Below, one piece after another: positions 1-9,700 of a DNA stretch of 64,000 nt (position 1 is its first letter; every line of letters begins with the position of its first letter). A model generated the notes under the pieces. The model searched no databases and was not told the origin of the DNA. It worked only from the letters and a program-made list of their open reading frames with translations. This DNA comes from Phaeobacter piscinae (GTDB lineage Bacteria > Pseudomonadota > Alphaproteobacteria > Rhodobacterales > Rhodobacteraceae), in contig NZ_CP010681.1 of NCBI RefSeq assembly GCF_002407245.1, positions 496,001 to 560,000 of the forward strand, written 5' to 3'. The position numbers were made by a program, and so were the translations under genes.

Positions 1-363
1 TGCATCGCGCAGCTCGACCATTTCGGTCAGTACAACGGCGTCATAGTCGCCCGATCCAATCGCCTCGCGCGCGTCACGCCAGACCGGAGGCGTGTTCACC
101 TGATCGAAATGCAGGATCTCCAGATCCGGCTCCCAATGATCCTGTAAGGGCGTGCCGGAGCCAAGCTGGCTGTTATACCGATGCCCCTCCGGCGCCAGTT
201 GTTGTACCATATGCGGCATATCCGGCCCAACCAGTGAGTGGCCAAGGTGGAACACCCGCATCGGCCCCTCCGGCGCGGTCAAAGGTGGCAGCGCGAAGGG
301 GGTCGCCTGCGCGCCGATTGGCAACAGGGAGAGGAGTGCCAGAAAACCACGCCGTCCGATCAT
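1..363 (-). CDS. SGNH/GDSL-hydrolase-like exported protein (3' end outside the window)
   Basis: The N-terminal 121 residues of an exported protein are visible; the rest lies beyond the window edge. It begins MIGRRGFLALLSLLPIGAQA, an arginine-led hydrophobic signal peptide with an AQA-type cleavage site. It continues with VFHLGHSLVG, which resembles block I of SGNH hydrolases (G-x-S with the candidate Ser in HSL), and a later stretch reads YDAVVLTEMVE, as in block III-like strands. Its ATG overlaps the stop of the upstream phosphopantetheinyl transferase as ATGA, so it is probably the fifth gene of the PKS-NRPS operon and may act on the product outside the cytoplasm. The hydrolase assignment is tentative because the catalytic Asp-His block is not in view. 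Confidence 0.7.
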   Translation of the reverse strand, partial: MIGRRGFLALLSLLPIGAQATPFALPPLTAPEGPMRVFHLGHSLVGPDMPHMVQQLAPEGHRYNSQLGSGTPLQDHWEPDLEILHFDQVNTPPVWRDAREAIGSGDYDAVVLTEMVELRDA

Positions 364-1073
364 CGCACCTGCGGCAGCTGTGCGGCGGTCGCGATCAGCC
401 CCTCCCCGATGACAAATCGCCCCTCAATCCTGTCCCCCGTCAGGAAGGGCAGTTGATCAGCCGTAAACCGCGCAGAAAACTGCCCGCTGATCTGATCGGT
501 GTCGTTTGCCATACGCATCTCCAGTTCCATCCCGTCAAAGCCGAAAAACCGCTCGCTCAGGCGATATTGGCATTTATACGCGGCTTCTTTGGCAGAAAAT
601 ATCACTTTGGCCAGTTGGCCGGGGTTGGTCTGCTGTGCCAGCCAGAGACGTTCCGCCGGGCGGCAGATCTGCGGGATCAGATCATCGGCGAGCGGCGTGT
701 CCTCCTCGACGTCAACGCCCAGTCCGCGCATCTGCTGCGGTCGGGCGGCGACGGCAACGGCGGTGCTGCGGCAATGGCTGATCGACCCAACCAGCTCGGG
801 CGGCCAGATCGGCGCGCGTTTTGGCCCGACGGGAATTGCGCTGGGTGTCAGGCCCAGCGTTGCCATTGCCTGATGCGCCGCGGCACGGCCTGCTGCGAAC
901 TCTCGCCGCCGCTTCGCCACCGCGTTTGGCGACAGGCAGGCGGCCTCCTCAGGGAAGGGCACGGGTGGATCTCCCTGCGGATCGCAGACCTCCACTGCAA
1001 CACCATCTTCAAACAACGGGCGGATCAGCGCCCGGTGCCGCGCGCTGCGCAAGGATGGCTCAACCAGGGTCAT
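360..1073 (-). CDS. Sfp/EntD-type 4'-phosphopantetheinyl transferase
   Basis: Transfers the phosphopantetheine arm of CoA to the serine of carrier domains, here presumably the ACP of the PKS (Ser1819) and the PCP of the NRPS (Ser1469) in the same operon. The 237-residue protein shows the EntD-like block RAPIWPPELVGSISH (87-100), the metal-binding GVDVE (119-123, Asp121 and Glu123) and FSAKEAAYK (159-167, Glu163 and Lys167). Length and motif order fit the EntD/Sfp group rather than the shorter AcpS. Its ATG overlaps the NRPS stop (ATGA), and its own stop overlaps the next start. Placement next to the megasynthases makes it the dedicated activating enzyme of the cluster, although it could also serve other carrier proteins. 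Confidence 0.93.
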   Translation of the reverse strand: MTLVEPSLRSARHRALIRPLFEDGVAVEVCDPQGDPPVPFPEEAACLSPNAVAKRRREFAAGRAAAHQAMATLGLTPSAIPVGPKRAPIWPPELVGSISHCRSTAVAVAARPQQMRGLGVDVEEDTPLADDLIPQICRPAERLWLAQQTNPGQLAKVIFSAKEAAYKCQYRLSERFFGFDGMELEMRMANDTDQISGQFSARFTADQLPFLTGDRIEGRFVIGEGLIATAAQLPQVR

Positions 1074-4000
1074 CCGCTGCGGGCCTTGCGGTTGGCGCGC
1101 ATTGCGCGGCGCTTGGACATCATGTCGGATTTCGCTGCGGCGTCGACGGCGGGTTCGGCCACGTGCTCCTCAGCGGGACCAGCGCCGGTCAGCGCGTCAA
1201 TGTGGCCTGCCAATCCCGACAGGGTCGGGAAGCGGAAGATATCGGTGATCGACAGCTTTGGCACATCCAGCGCGCCACGAATGTCGCGGTGGGCCTGTAC
1301 CGCGAGCAGGGAATGGCCACCCAGGGTGAAAAAATTATCCTCTGCCCCGATGCCGCTGACGCCAAGGATACCGCTCCAGATTTCGGCAATCTTGCTCTGT
1401 GCCCCGGCGCTGAGCGGCGCGTCGGAGGTGGGCACGGAAATCTGTACCGGTTTTGGATCGGGCAGCGCCTTGCGGTCGATCTTCTTGTTTGGGGTCAGCG
1501 GGAAGGCGTCGAGATGTTCGATATGGCTCGGCACCATGACCGCAGCCAGTTGCTGCGTGAGTGCGGCCTTCAGCGCCGCCTGATCCGGTGCCACAGGTCC
1601 GGTTACATAGGCGATCAGCCGGGTGTCGCCAGCGGTTTCGCGGGCGATAACAACGGCCCCGGTAATGCCATCCATCGCCGCCAGCGCGGCCTCGATTTCG
1701 CCCAGTTCGATCCGCTGGCCGCGGATTTTGACCTGATGATCGCTGCGGCCCAGGAATTCCAGCTGACCGTCGCTGCGCCAGCGCACCAGATCCCCGGTGC
1801 GATAAAGGTGGGTTGAGGGGACATGCGTCCCCGCATCGGCAAAGGGATCAGGAACAAAACGCTCCGTCGTGAGATCTGGGCGCTGCCAGTAACCGGCGGT
1901 CACACCGGCACCGCCGATCAGCAATTCGCCGGGTACCCCAATCGGCTGAAGAGACAGGCTGTCATTGACGACATAAACAGTGGTATTGGCAATCGGCGCA
2001 CCGATCTGCGCCGTGCCAGTTGGCACTTCCGCAAGGCTCTGCATGGTCGACCAGATGGTGGTCTCTGTCGGGCCATACATATTGTGGATGTCGGCATCGG
2101 TTGTCGCGCGCAGGCTGGCCACCAAGTCGCCCGGCAGCGCCTCCCCCCCGATGAACATATGCGAGAGCCTCCCCAGCACAGGGCGCGCATCGGCGTCTGC
2201 GGTGATCATCCGGGCCATCGACGGGGTGCATTGCATATGGGTGACGCCGTGGCGCAGGATCTGCGCCGCAAGCGAGACATCCTCCGCGGCCAGCTGTTGC
2301 GGGGCGTTGGCAAGGCGCAGCACCTCCGCAAGGGGTTTCAGCCCCTCCAGCACAATCTCCGGTGCAATGCCGTAGTCGATCAGGCAGGCGATCTCATCAA
2401 CGCCGATCTGCTTGAGCTGCTCCACCCGCTGCAGGGCATCGGCAATGGTGCCAAACAGGCCGGAATCCTCAAAATACCGTTCAAAAGCAAAATCGAGAAT
2501 GGCCTCCAGCTCCTCTGCCGAAAGCATGCCGAGGTCCATTTCAAACGGGTTTTTCACCCCTTCTGGTTTTTTGAACGCAGGAAAAGCCCAGGCGTATTGT
2601 TTGATCAGACCAGCCGCCGCGCGCAGGTAATCCTTCATCGGTTCTCGGGCTGTGGCGCGGGCGTCTTCGCGGGTGTCCGCGAGATAGCTGTGCAGCATCA
2701 GCGTGACCTTGTGATCGCGCGGGTCGTGACCGGCGGCGCGCAGGGCATCATGATAGATGGTGATTTTGCCCGCGACCTCCTCAATGCTTTGTCCCAGCAG
2801 ATGGGTCAGCACATTAGCCCCGATACTGCCCGCCTCACGCCAGGTTTCGGGGTTGCCTGCCGTGGTGACCCAGACCGGCAGCTCCTTTGACACAGGGCGC
2901 GGCTGGGTCAGAACCGCGTGTTCGCCACCATCCTTGCGCGGGAAGGCGACCTCCTCTCCGCGCCAGAGTTTCCGCACCGTCTCAATAGCCTCGAACAGCG
3001 CAGGCTTATTGGCGGGGGGCGTATTTTCGGGGCGCAGGATGAAGTCATCCGGCTGCCAGCCAGAGGCGAAGCCTATACCTGCGCGTCCGCCGGTCAGATT
3101 GTCGATCACCGACCATTCTTCGGCAATGCGGGCCGGGTGATGCAGCGGCGCCACGCAGGACCCCGCGCGCACGCCGATATTTTTCGTCACTGCAGCCACC
3201 GCCGCGCCGGTCACTGCCGGGTTCGGATAGGGCCCGCCGAAGGCGTGGAAATGTCGCTCTGGTGTCCAGACCGCGTTGAACCCGTGCTGATCGGCGAATT
3301 TCGCGCCTTCCAGCAGCAGTTCATATTTGCGCGGGCCGGGACCATCGTCATTGCCCCAGTAAAACAGGTTGAAATCCATGCCGCGATCACTGGTGGCGAC
3401 CGGGCCATTGGACAGCTGCAACCGCGCCTCATCACTGGACAGCACCAGTTTGAAGCCGCGTGACAAGGTCCAGAACAGTTCCAGCACCGAGATGTCGAAC
3501 GACAGGCTGGTCACCGCCAGCCAGCAGTCCCCCGGCCGATGCGGGATGCGGTCGTCCATGGCGGCAAAGAAATTCGCAACATTGCCATGGCGGACCATCA
3601 CGCCCTTGGGCGTGCCGGTGGAGCCGGACGTATAGATCAGATAGGCCAGATCCTCTGGTGCGGGCGCTGTGGCAGGCGTTTCGGCCACAGTTTCGGCCAC
3701 GGCGGAGATCTCGGGCAGGGCGTCAAGGCACAGGATATCGGCCGACAGGTTGCCGGGCAGCTGGTCGCGGTGTCCGGTGTCGGTCAGGATCACGCTTGCG
3801 GCGCTGTCGGTGATGAAATGCGCGATGCGATCTGCCGGATAGGCCGGATCCAGCGGCACATAAGCCCCGCCTGCCGCCATCGTGGCAAGGGCAGCAATCA
3901 CCAGATCAGGCCCGCGCCCCAGGTAAATACCGACATGGCTGCCCGGCTTCACTCCACGGTCACGCAGGAGGGCTGCCAGATGATCAACGCGAGCAGAGAG

Positions 4001-5716
4001 CTCGGCATAGGTCAGGCTCTGATCCTCATAGACCAGCGCCGTAGCCTCCGGGGTTCGTGCAACCTGGGCTGCAAACTCCGCCGGTATGGTGCTTTGCCCG
4101 ATGTCGGAACGGGCGGTGCTGTTCCAGTCCACCAACATCTGGCGTCTTTCGGCCTCCGGCAGGATCGGCAAATCGGCGATGGTGCCACCGGCGGCCGAGG
4201 TCAGCGCGTCGATCAGCAGTTCGGCCCGCCCCACCAGCAGCTCGGTCGCTTGCGCATCCAGCCGCGCAATATCAATGTGCAGGGCCAAAGCGCCCTCCGA
4301 CAGGGACAGGGTCGCTGCACAACCGTCGATATGCTGCGCACGCCCCAGCATGCAGCCAATATCCGGACAGAAACCGCTGCCCCCGGTCTGTCGCAACTCC
4401 GGCGCACGGGCAATGAGATCAGCGGCAAAACCGCCGCTGCTGCGGGTGCTGCCCAGCTCTGCAGCCAATTCGGACCGCAGATCGTCCAGGGGCGCATCGC
4501 GGCGGGCCTGCACCGGCACCCAGTCAGAGATCAGCCCCGCGATGGCAGTCTCCTGCAGCGCGTCCGTGCCGAGCGCGATGCCAGCAGCCTCCGCACCGGA
4601 GCTGGATAGCATGAGAGAGAGGGCGACGCTCAGTACATCGACCTCTGTCAGTGGCGCATTGTGGGACAGCATGAGATGGTTGATTTCGGCAGCACCATCA
4701 GCTGCCGGACCTGCCAAGGGCAGATCCACAGCGGGCAGGGCCGCCAGCGCCTTGCGCCATTTACCCTCGCTGGCCTGCGTCGCGGCCATTTGCCGGGTCA
4801 AATCGCTGCGGGCCGCTGCATCAAGAGACGGAAGACTATCCCCGGTTTTGACATGGTCGACGGCGCGGATCGGGCGCCCGTCGCAGTGGTGCAATCCGCC
4901 AATCCGCAGCGCGCCATCGCCGCAGGCCAAGGTCATCGTCGTGTCATCCACGCTCAGTACTGTGCCCGGCGCGCCGGATCCCTCTGCGATCTCTGCGGTG
5001 CTGATCAACGCTACTGGCGCATCGCTGGTTGCAGGTAGTTGGACCTTGGCAGCACAAAGCGGGTTCCAGTACCCGTTGAAATCAAGGGCGCGCACCAACC
5101 GGTGCAGGTCCGCGGCGGGCTGCGACAGATCCAGCAGTGCACCCGCTTCGGGCCGGTCAGCGCGTGTATAGAGCGTGCGGGTGCTGAAATCCTGCGCCTG
5201 CCGCGCCAGCGTGCCGGTTTCCAGCTGCCCCAGCACATCGCCAAAACTGTCCATTGCAGCGGCATAGCATTTGGCGTTGAGACTATAGGCCGTCTCATCC
5301 CCGGCAATTGCAAACAGGCGCTGGGCGAGGATATCACCCTCATCCACGCCGCCCTCGATCAGGTGCCAGGTGATCCCGTAACCCTCAGCCCCTTCGATCA
5401 GGGCCCAGTTCGGGGTGTTGAGACCGGCATAACGCGGTAGCGGGCCATCATGAAAATTAACGCCGCCATTCGCTGCGCGGGCCAGCACGCTGTCGGGGAT
5501 GATCTCAAGGTTCGCGATGGACAGCAGCCAGTCCACAGACCCGTCAAAATCGCGTGCGTCTTCAAGTACAGTCAGGCCCTTGTCAGCGGCCCACTGGCGG
5601 ATTTCGGCGTCTTTTGTGACAACAGCGGCGATGCTGTGGCTGCGGGCCAGCAATGTGTCCGCGCAGGCAACAAGCAGTGATTCATTGCCAAGAACGATAC
5701 AGGAGAATGGGGTCAT
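1070..5716 (-). CDS. NRPS: formyltransferase / truncated condensation / adenylation split by luciferase-like monooxygenase / PCP
   Basis: 1548-residue nonribosomal peptide synthetase. Residues 1-270 form a formyltransferase like Met-tRNA formyltransferase (catalytic-type N87, H89, D125 in NFHDGPLPRY and GGVDEGD). Residues about 340-510 resemble the C-terminal half of a condensation domain with no HHxxxDG. The adenylation domain starts near 535: A3 YTSGSTGTPKG (695-705), A4 SFDISVLELFW, then a bacterial-luciferase-like flavin monooxygenase (780-1110), then A5 NMYGPTETTIW (1212-1222), A7 YRTGDL, A8 and A10 NKKIDRKAL. A PCP with LGGHSL (Ser1469) follows, then a basic tail, and no thioesterase. 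The start at 5716 has a GGAGGAG ribosome site and overlaps the glycosyltransferase stop (ATGA). Longer upstream readings lie inside that gene. The likely role is to load and oxidise one amino acid, possibly N-formylated, as starter for the PKS. Confidence 0.92.
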   Translation of the reverse strand: MTPFSCIVLGNESLLVACADTLLARSHSIAAVVTKDAEIRQWAADKGLTVLEDARDFDGSVDWLLSIANLEIIPDSVLARAANGGVNFHDGPLPRYAGLNTPNWALIEGAEGYGITWHLIEGGVDEGDILAQRLFAIAGDETAYSLNAKCYAAAMDSFGDVLGQLETGTLARQAQDFSTRTLYTRADRPEAGALLDLSQPAADLHRLVRALDFNGYWNPLCAAKVQLPATSDAPVALISTAEIAEGSGAPGTVLSVDDTTMTLACGDGALRIGGLHHCDGRPIRAVDHVKTGDSLPSLDAAARSDLTRQMAATQASEGKWRKALAALPAVDLPLAGPAADGAAEINHLMLSHNAPLTEVDVLSVALSLMLSSSGAEAAGIALGTDALQETAIAGLISDWVPVQARRDAPLDDLRSELAAELGSTRSSGGFAADLIARAPELRQTGGSGFCPDIGCMLGRAQHIDGCAATLSLSEGALALHIDIARLDAQATELLVGRAELLIDALTSAAGGTIADLPILPEAERRQMLVDWNSTARSDIGQSTIPAEFAAQVARTPEATALVYEDQSLTYAELSARVDHLAALLRDRGVKPGSHVGIYLGRGPDLVIAALATMAAGGAYVPLDPAYPADRIAHFITDSAASVILTDTGHRDQLPGNLSADILCLDALPEISAVAETVAETPATAPAPEDLAYLIYTSGSTGTPKGVMVRHGNVANFFAAMDDRIPHRPGDCWLAVTSLSFDISVLELFWTLSRGFKLVLSSDEARLQLSNGPVATSDRGMDFNLFYWGNDDGPGPRKYELLLEGAKFADQHGFNAVWTPERHFHAFGGPYPNPAVTGAAVAAVTKNIGVRAGSCVAPLHHPARIAEEWSVIDNLTGGRAGIGFASGWQPDDFILRPENTPPANKPALFEAIETVRKLWRGEEVAFPRKDGGEHAVLTQPRPVSKELPVWVTTAGNPETWREAGSIGANVLTHLLGQSIEEVAGKITIYHDALRAAGHDPRDHKVTLMLHSYLADTREDARATAREPMKDYLRAAAGLIKQYAWAFPAFKKPEGVKNPFEMDLGMLSAEELEAILDFAFERYFEDSGLFGTIADALQRVEQLKQIGVDEIACLIDYGIAPEIVLEGLKPLAEVLRLANAPQQLAAEDVSLAAQILRHGVTHMQCTPSMARMITADADARPVLGRLSHMFIGGEALPGDLVASLRATTDADIHNMYGPTETTIWSTMQSLAEVPTGTAQIGAPIANTTVYVVNDSLSLQPIGVPGELLIGGAGVTAGYWQRPDLTTERFVPDPFADAGTHVPSTHLYRTGDLVRWRSDGQLEFLGRSDHQVKIRGQRIELGEIEAALAAMDGITGAVVIARETAGDTRLIAYVTGPVAPDQAALKAALTQQLAAVMVPSHIEHLDAFPLTPNKKIDRKALPDPKPVQISVPTSDAPLSAGAQSKIAEIWSGILGVSGIGAEDNFFTLGGHSLLAVQAHRDIRGALDVPKLSITDIFRFPTLSGLAGHIDALTGAGPAEEHVAEPAVDAAAKSDMMSKRRAMRANRKARSG

Positions 5717-6783
5717 TTCTGCTCCTCCGGTTGAGACGGGGTCTGGCGCGGTTCCATAGGTTGGTTTTTTCGGCGGCGAAAGATCGCGCGGCTGTGATGA
5801 ACGATCAGATCCCGCAGAAAATAGGGTGGATCGGAGGCCGGTTTGTCCGACACCAGCCGCCGCAGCCCGTAGAGCAGGCTGCCGCTGATCAGCGCCAATG
5901 TGGCCCCAACCGTGTAGGCGCGCCCATGGGTGCTGAGAAAGTAATGCAACCGGCTGTCGAACCAGTATTGCGGGGTGCGCTGCCAGTCTTTCATCCCGGT
6001 CGAGGCGGATCCGACATGGGCCACCTCGCTTTCCGGCAGGAAGTGCGTGCTCCAGCCAGCGCGGGCGGCACGGTGGCAAAGTTCAGTCTCCTCAAAGTAG
6101 AGAAAGAACGTCTCGTCAAACCCGCCCACCGCATCAATCACCTCCCGGCGGATCATCAGACTGGCACCAGCGGTCCAATCCAACTGTGTCGGGGTGGTGG
6201 GGATTTCCATCGGCACCACGGCATCTTTCAGCAAGCGCGTCACGATGCCGGTTCGCACCGAGGATTCAAACTCGCCCGCGATGGTGGGAAAGCGAAAGGC
6301 GGTGCAATGAGGCGTCCCATCGGTGCCGCGCACATAAGAGCCGACCAGACCGGCGCTGGGGGTCGCTTGCAGAAAATCTCGCAACGCGCGGATCGCGCCC
6401 GGCTGCACAAAGGCATCTGAGTTCAGCAGATAATAGAACTCCGGGGCGCTGCCATCGGATAGGCCAAGGCGAAAGCCGATATTCATGCCCGCGCCAAACC
6501 CGCCGTTGCGGTCGCTGGCGATCAGACGCAGGCGGCCGCTGTCGATCCAGCCGCGCGCCTGCACCGCCGTGAGCAGCTGCTCATAAGAGCCATCGGCGGA
6601 GCCATTGTCGATGATCACCACTTCGCCGGGCAGCTCTTCCATCTGCTCCAGCGCGGCAGCGGCGCAGTCCAGCGTCATCTGCGGCGTCTTATAGTTCAGG
6701 ATGATGGTCAGAATGCGCGCATTTGTACCGCCGGGGGCGGCGTCTACAAGCGGCGCGGCGGAGGGGGCGGTGGCGTTGGTCAT
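5713..6783 (-). CDS. Family 2 glycosyltransferase (rhamnosyltransferase-like)
   Basis: 356-residue GT2 enzyme with a single GT-A fold: ILTIILNYKTPQ opening strand, VVIIDNGSADGS sugar-nucleotide site, NGGFGAGMNIG, the DxD-equivalent YYLLNSDAF, and the acceptor-side block FDETFFLYFEETELCHRA typical of the WbbL/rhamnosyltransferase branch. A hydrophobic stretch near the C-terminus (VGATLALISGSLLYGL) may tether it to the membrane. It sits between the PKS and NRPS genes with an ATGA overlap on both sides, which strongly suggests that the product or an intermediate is glycosylated. The sugar donor cannot be read from sequence. Polysaccharide genes lie 7 kb away, but this gene belongs to the other transcription unit. 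Confidence 0.9.
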   Translation of the reverse strand: MTNATAPSAAPLVDAAPGGTNARILTIILNYKTPQMTLDCAAAALEQMEELPGEVVIIDNGSADGSYEQLLTAVQARGWIDSGRLRLIASDRNGGFGAGMNIGFRLGLSDGSAPEFYYLLNSDAFVQPGAIRALRDFLQATPSAGLVGSYVRGTDGTPHCTAFRFPTIAGEFESSVRTGIVTRLLKDAVVPMEIPTTPTQLDWTAGASLMIRREVIDAVGGFDETFFLYFEETELCHRAARAGWSTHFLPESEVAHVGSASTGMKDWQRTPQYWFDSRLHYFLSTHGRAYTVGATLALISGSLLYGLRRLVSDKPASDPPYFLRDLIVHHSRAIFRRRKNQPMEPRQTPSQPEEQK

Positions 6784-9700
6784 TCTGCCGCCTCCGCGGT
6801 GCTGCGGGCCAGCGCTACGGCGTCGGCGGCATCCAGTCGCGCCTTCACCTCTCCAGCCAGCACACTGACATTTGGCACCAGAACCATACTGTCGTGATCG
6901 CCGGGCACCTCGACCACCTCAACGGCGGGGGCCCAACGGGTCCATTCGTTGTCATCAAAGACATATTCCCGCTCGCGGCTGACCCAATTCCCGGCAGAGA
7001 CCTGCCAGTGCCGGTCAAGTGGCGGGCGGAACAGCGTCATGGGCCCGGACCACGGGCGCAGATCATAAGCGGGCAGGGCGGCGCGGAAGGCCAGTTCGAC
7101 CTTGCGGTTGTTGAACACTGGCGCTGCGCTGTCGCCGCTGACAGCATAACGGCGTTTCTCGATCTCCCAGGCGATGCGATTGGTGATCCATTCGCCCAGA
7201 TAGGCGATCCCCTTGCTGCGCAGTTCGGCCCATTTGATCAGCGCCTTGTCGCGGCGCGTCAGCTCTGGACGCAGCGGGAGCGGCGTGTCCAAGAGGATCA
7301 GCGCGGAAGTCTCTTCACCCTCAGCCTGCAGTTGCTGGGCCATCTCATAGGCGGTCAGCCCGCCGCCGGAGAACCCGCCCAGCAGATACGGCCCCTCTGG
7401 CTGGACACTGCGGATCTCCGACAGATAATCACGGGCCGCTGCATCCAGACGATCGTGCGGCGCATCCTCGCCGATCAACCCTCGGGCCTGCAGCCCGTAA
7501 ACGGGACGGTCCTTGCCAACCATCAGGGCCAGATGACGCAGGTTCAGCACGTTGCCAAACATGCCCGCCACCAGGAAGAACGGTCGCCGCCCGGTGCCAT
7601 CACCGGGGTGTAGCTGGACCAGATGGGTGTAGCTGGGGGTCTCGGCGGCGGTGTCACCTGCACTCTCAACCGGGGTCTCGGTGGTGAGACCGCCACCGGT
7701 GCGCGCAATCACCAGCTCTGCCAGCTTGGCAACAGAAGGGGCCTCAAACAGGGTGGAGATCGCCAGATCCACACCAAAGCTGCGCTTGATCTGCGCAAAC
7801 AGCCGAACCGCGATCAGAGAATGGCCGCCAAGGTCAAAGAAACTGTCCTCAACCCCGACCTGCGTCACGCCAAGGAGACGCGCGAACTGAGCGGCTATAT
7901 CTTCCTCCACGGCATTGCGCGGGGCAAGGTACTCGGTGTCCAGCTGTGGTCGCTCAAAGCTCTGGTTGGTGTCGGCATTCTGCGGCGGCGGCTGATCGGC
8001 TTGCGCAATCAGATCCGGCAGCGCCAGCGACGAGACCACCACCTGCGACAGCCCGGTGGCGAGCGCCCGGCGCAAGGCCTCGGGACCGTCCTCGGCACGG
8101 ATTCCTTGCGCGATATTGCGGTGAAGGCGCCGTTCCTCCAGCGACAAGGGCTGCGCGCTGCCGGATGCCGTCAGTCCCAGATCCTCAGCGCTGGCGTCTG
8201 CGCCCTCTGCCGGGGCCAGATTGGTCGCACCGGGCAGCTGCTGCATTTGAAACCCACGCATTTCTGCGACCACAGTGCCATCCGTAGCGGCCAGCGTGAT
8301 GTCGAACTGCGCGCTATTTGCAGAGCTGTCGACCAGCCGCATATGGCTCAGCAGGTCAATCGGCAGCGGCGCAAAGATCTGGATGCTGTCATAGGACACC
8401 GGCACCCAAAGCGCGCTGCCCCGATAGGTGGGGACCAGATCAATGGCCCAGCCGGTGGCCAGATCCATCAGTCCGGGGGGCAGAAGGGTGCCATCTTTTT
8501 CGGCAATCTGCGGTAGCTTCAGTCGGGCAAGACCTTCTGCGGTTCCATGGCGTATCTCTTCCAGAACATGCCAGCGTGGACCGAATTTAAGATGTGCTTC
8601 CTGCGGTGTTTTCAGTCGTTCCGCCGTGGGGCTCTCCGATACCTCCGGCATGCGAAGCCTCAGTTTAGGGATATCGACCGGGGCTTGCGTGTCCCGGTCA
8701 AGATCGGTGTCCAGCAGCGCCTGTACATGCAGTGCATAGCCCTCCGCCGTACGGCTGTAGACCGCAAAATCATAGCCCCGCTCCACCGGAGTCAGCCGGA
8801 CGATCATATCGCAGGGCGTTCCTGCCACCACCAGAGGCCGCAGGAAATAGAGATCGCGCAGCGCAAAAGGCGTGTCATGGCCCAGCTCCGCCAGCGCCTC
8901 AGCGGCATATTCGATATATCCGGTGCCGGGGATCAGCGCGGTGCCATCCTTGGTGCGATGTTCATCCAATATCCACTGATCACTGCTCAATCGGCGGTGG
9001 AACAGCAAACTGCCGTCATGGGCAAACTGGCGGCTGTCAAACAGCGGTTGATCGCAGGGGATGGGGTCGCTGCCCGCCTCGGGCTTGTGTGCGCCGAGGG
9101 CCTCCGCCGCCATCCCGACGTCCGCCCAGACACCCCAATCGACAGATACCACATGCGTTCTCTGATCCGGGGAGGCACGGGCGCTGCGATGTTTGGCAAA
9201 GGCATTGAGGTATTCATTGGCAGCCACATAATCGACCTGACCAATCGGGCGCGTTACCGCAGAGGAGGAGGAAAACAGCACCATCAACTCCAGCTGATCT
9301 GCGCCGAAGATGGCGTCGAGCACTCTGAGCCCGCTGACTTTGGGAGCCAGAACCTGAGCGATATCCTCTTCTGTTTTGGCCAGAACCGGCGCATCGTTGA
9401 TCTGGCCGGCGCCGTGGATGACGCCGGTGATCGGGCCAAAGATCTCCTCGGCTGTTGCAACAGCGGTGCGCATTTGCTCGCTGTTGCAGACATCTGCGGC
9501 CAGCGGCAAGACGCGGCCTTTTCCAAGTGCGTCCAGCGCCTTCACGGCGCGGATGCGTTGCGCGGTTGTATTGGCTGGGCTGTGACGATTGAGATAGCTG
9601 TCCCAGGTGTCGCGCGGCGGCAACCCGCCGCGCGAGATCAGCACCACATTGGCGTCAAAGCTTTGCATCAGGTCCGCCGCGATCGTGCGTCCGATGCCGC

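Noticed and set aside
4880..4900. HHCDGR in the NRPS as a condensation active site
   Set aside because: It occurs in the C-terminal part of the formyltransferase region, has the wrong spacing for HHxxxDG, and is not set in a condensation fold.
5717..6079. N-terminal extension of the NRPS frame by 121 residues
   Set aside because: It lies inside the glycosyltransferase gene on the same strand, has no domain similarity, and the ATG at 5716 has a strong ribosome site and an ATGA overlap.
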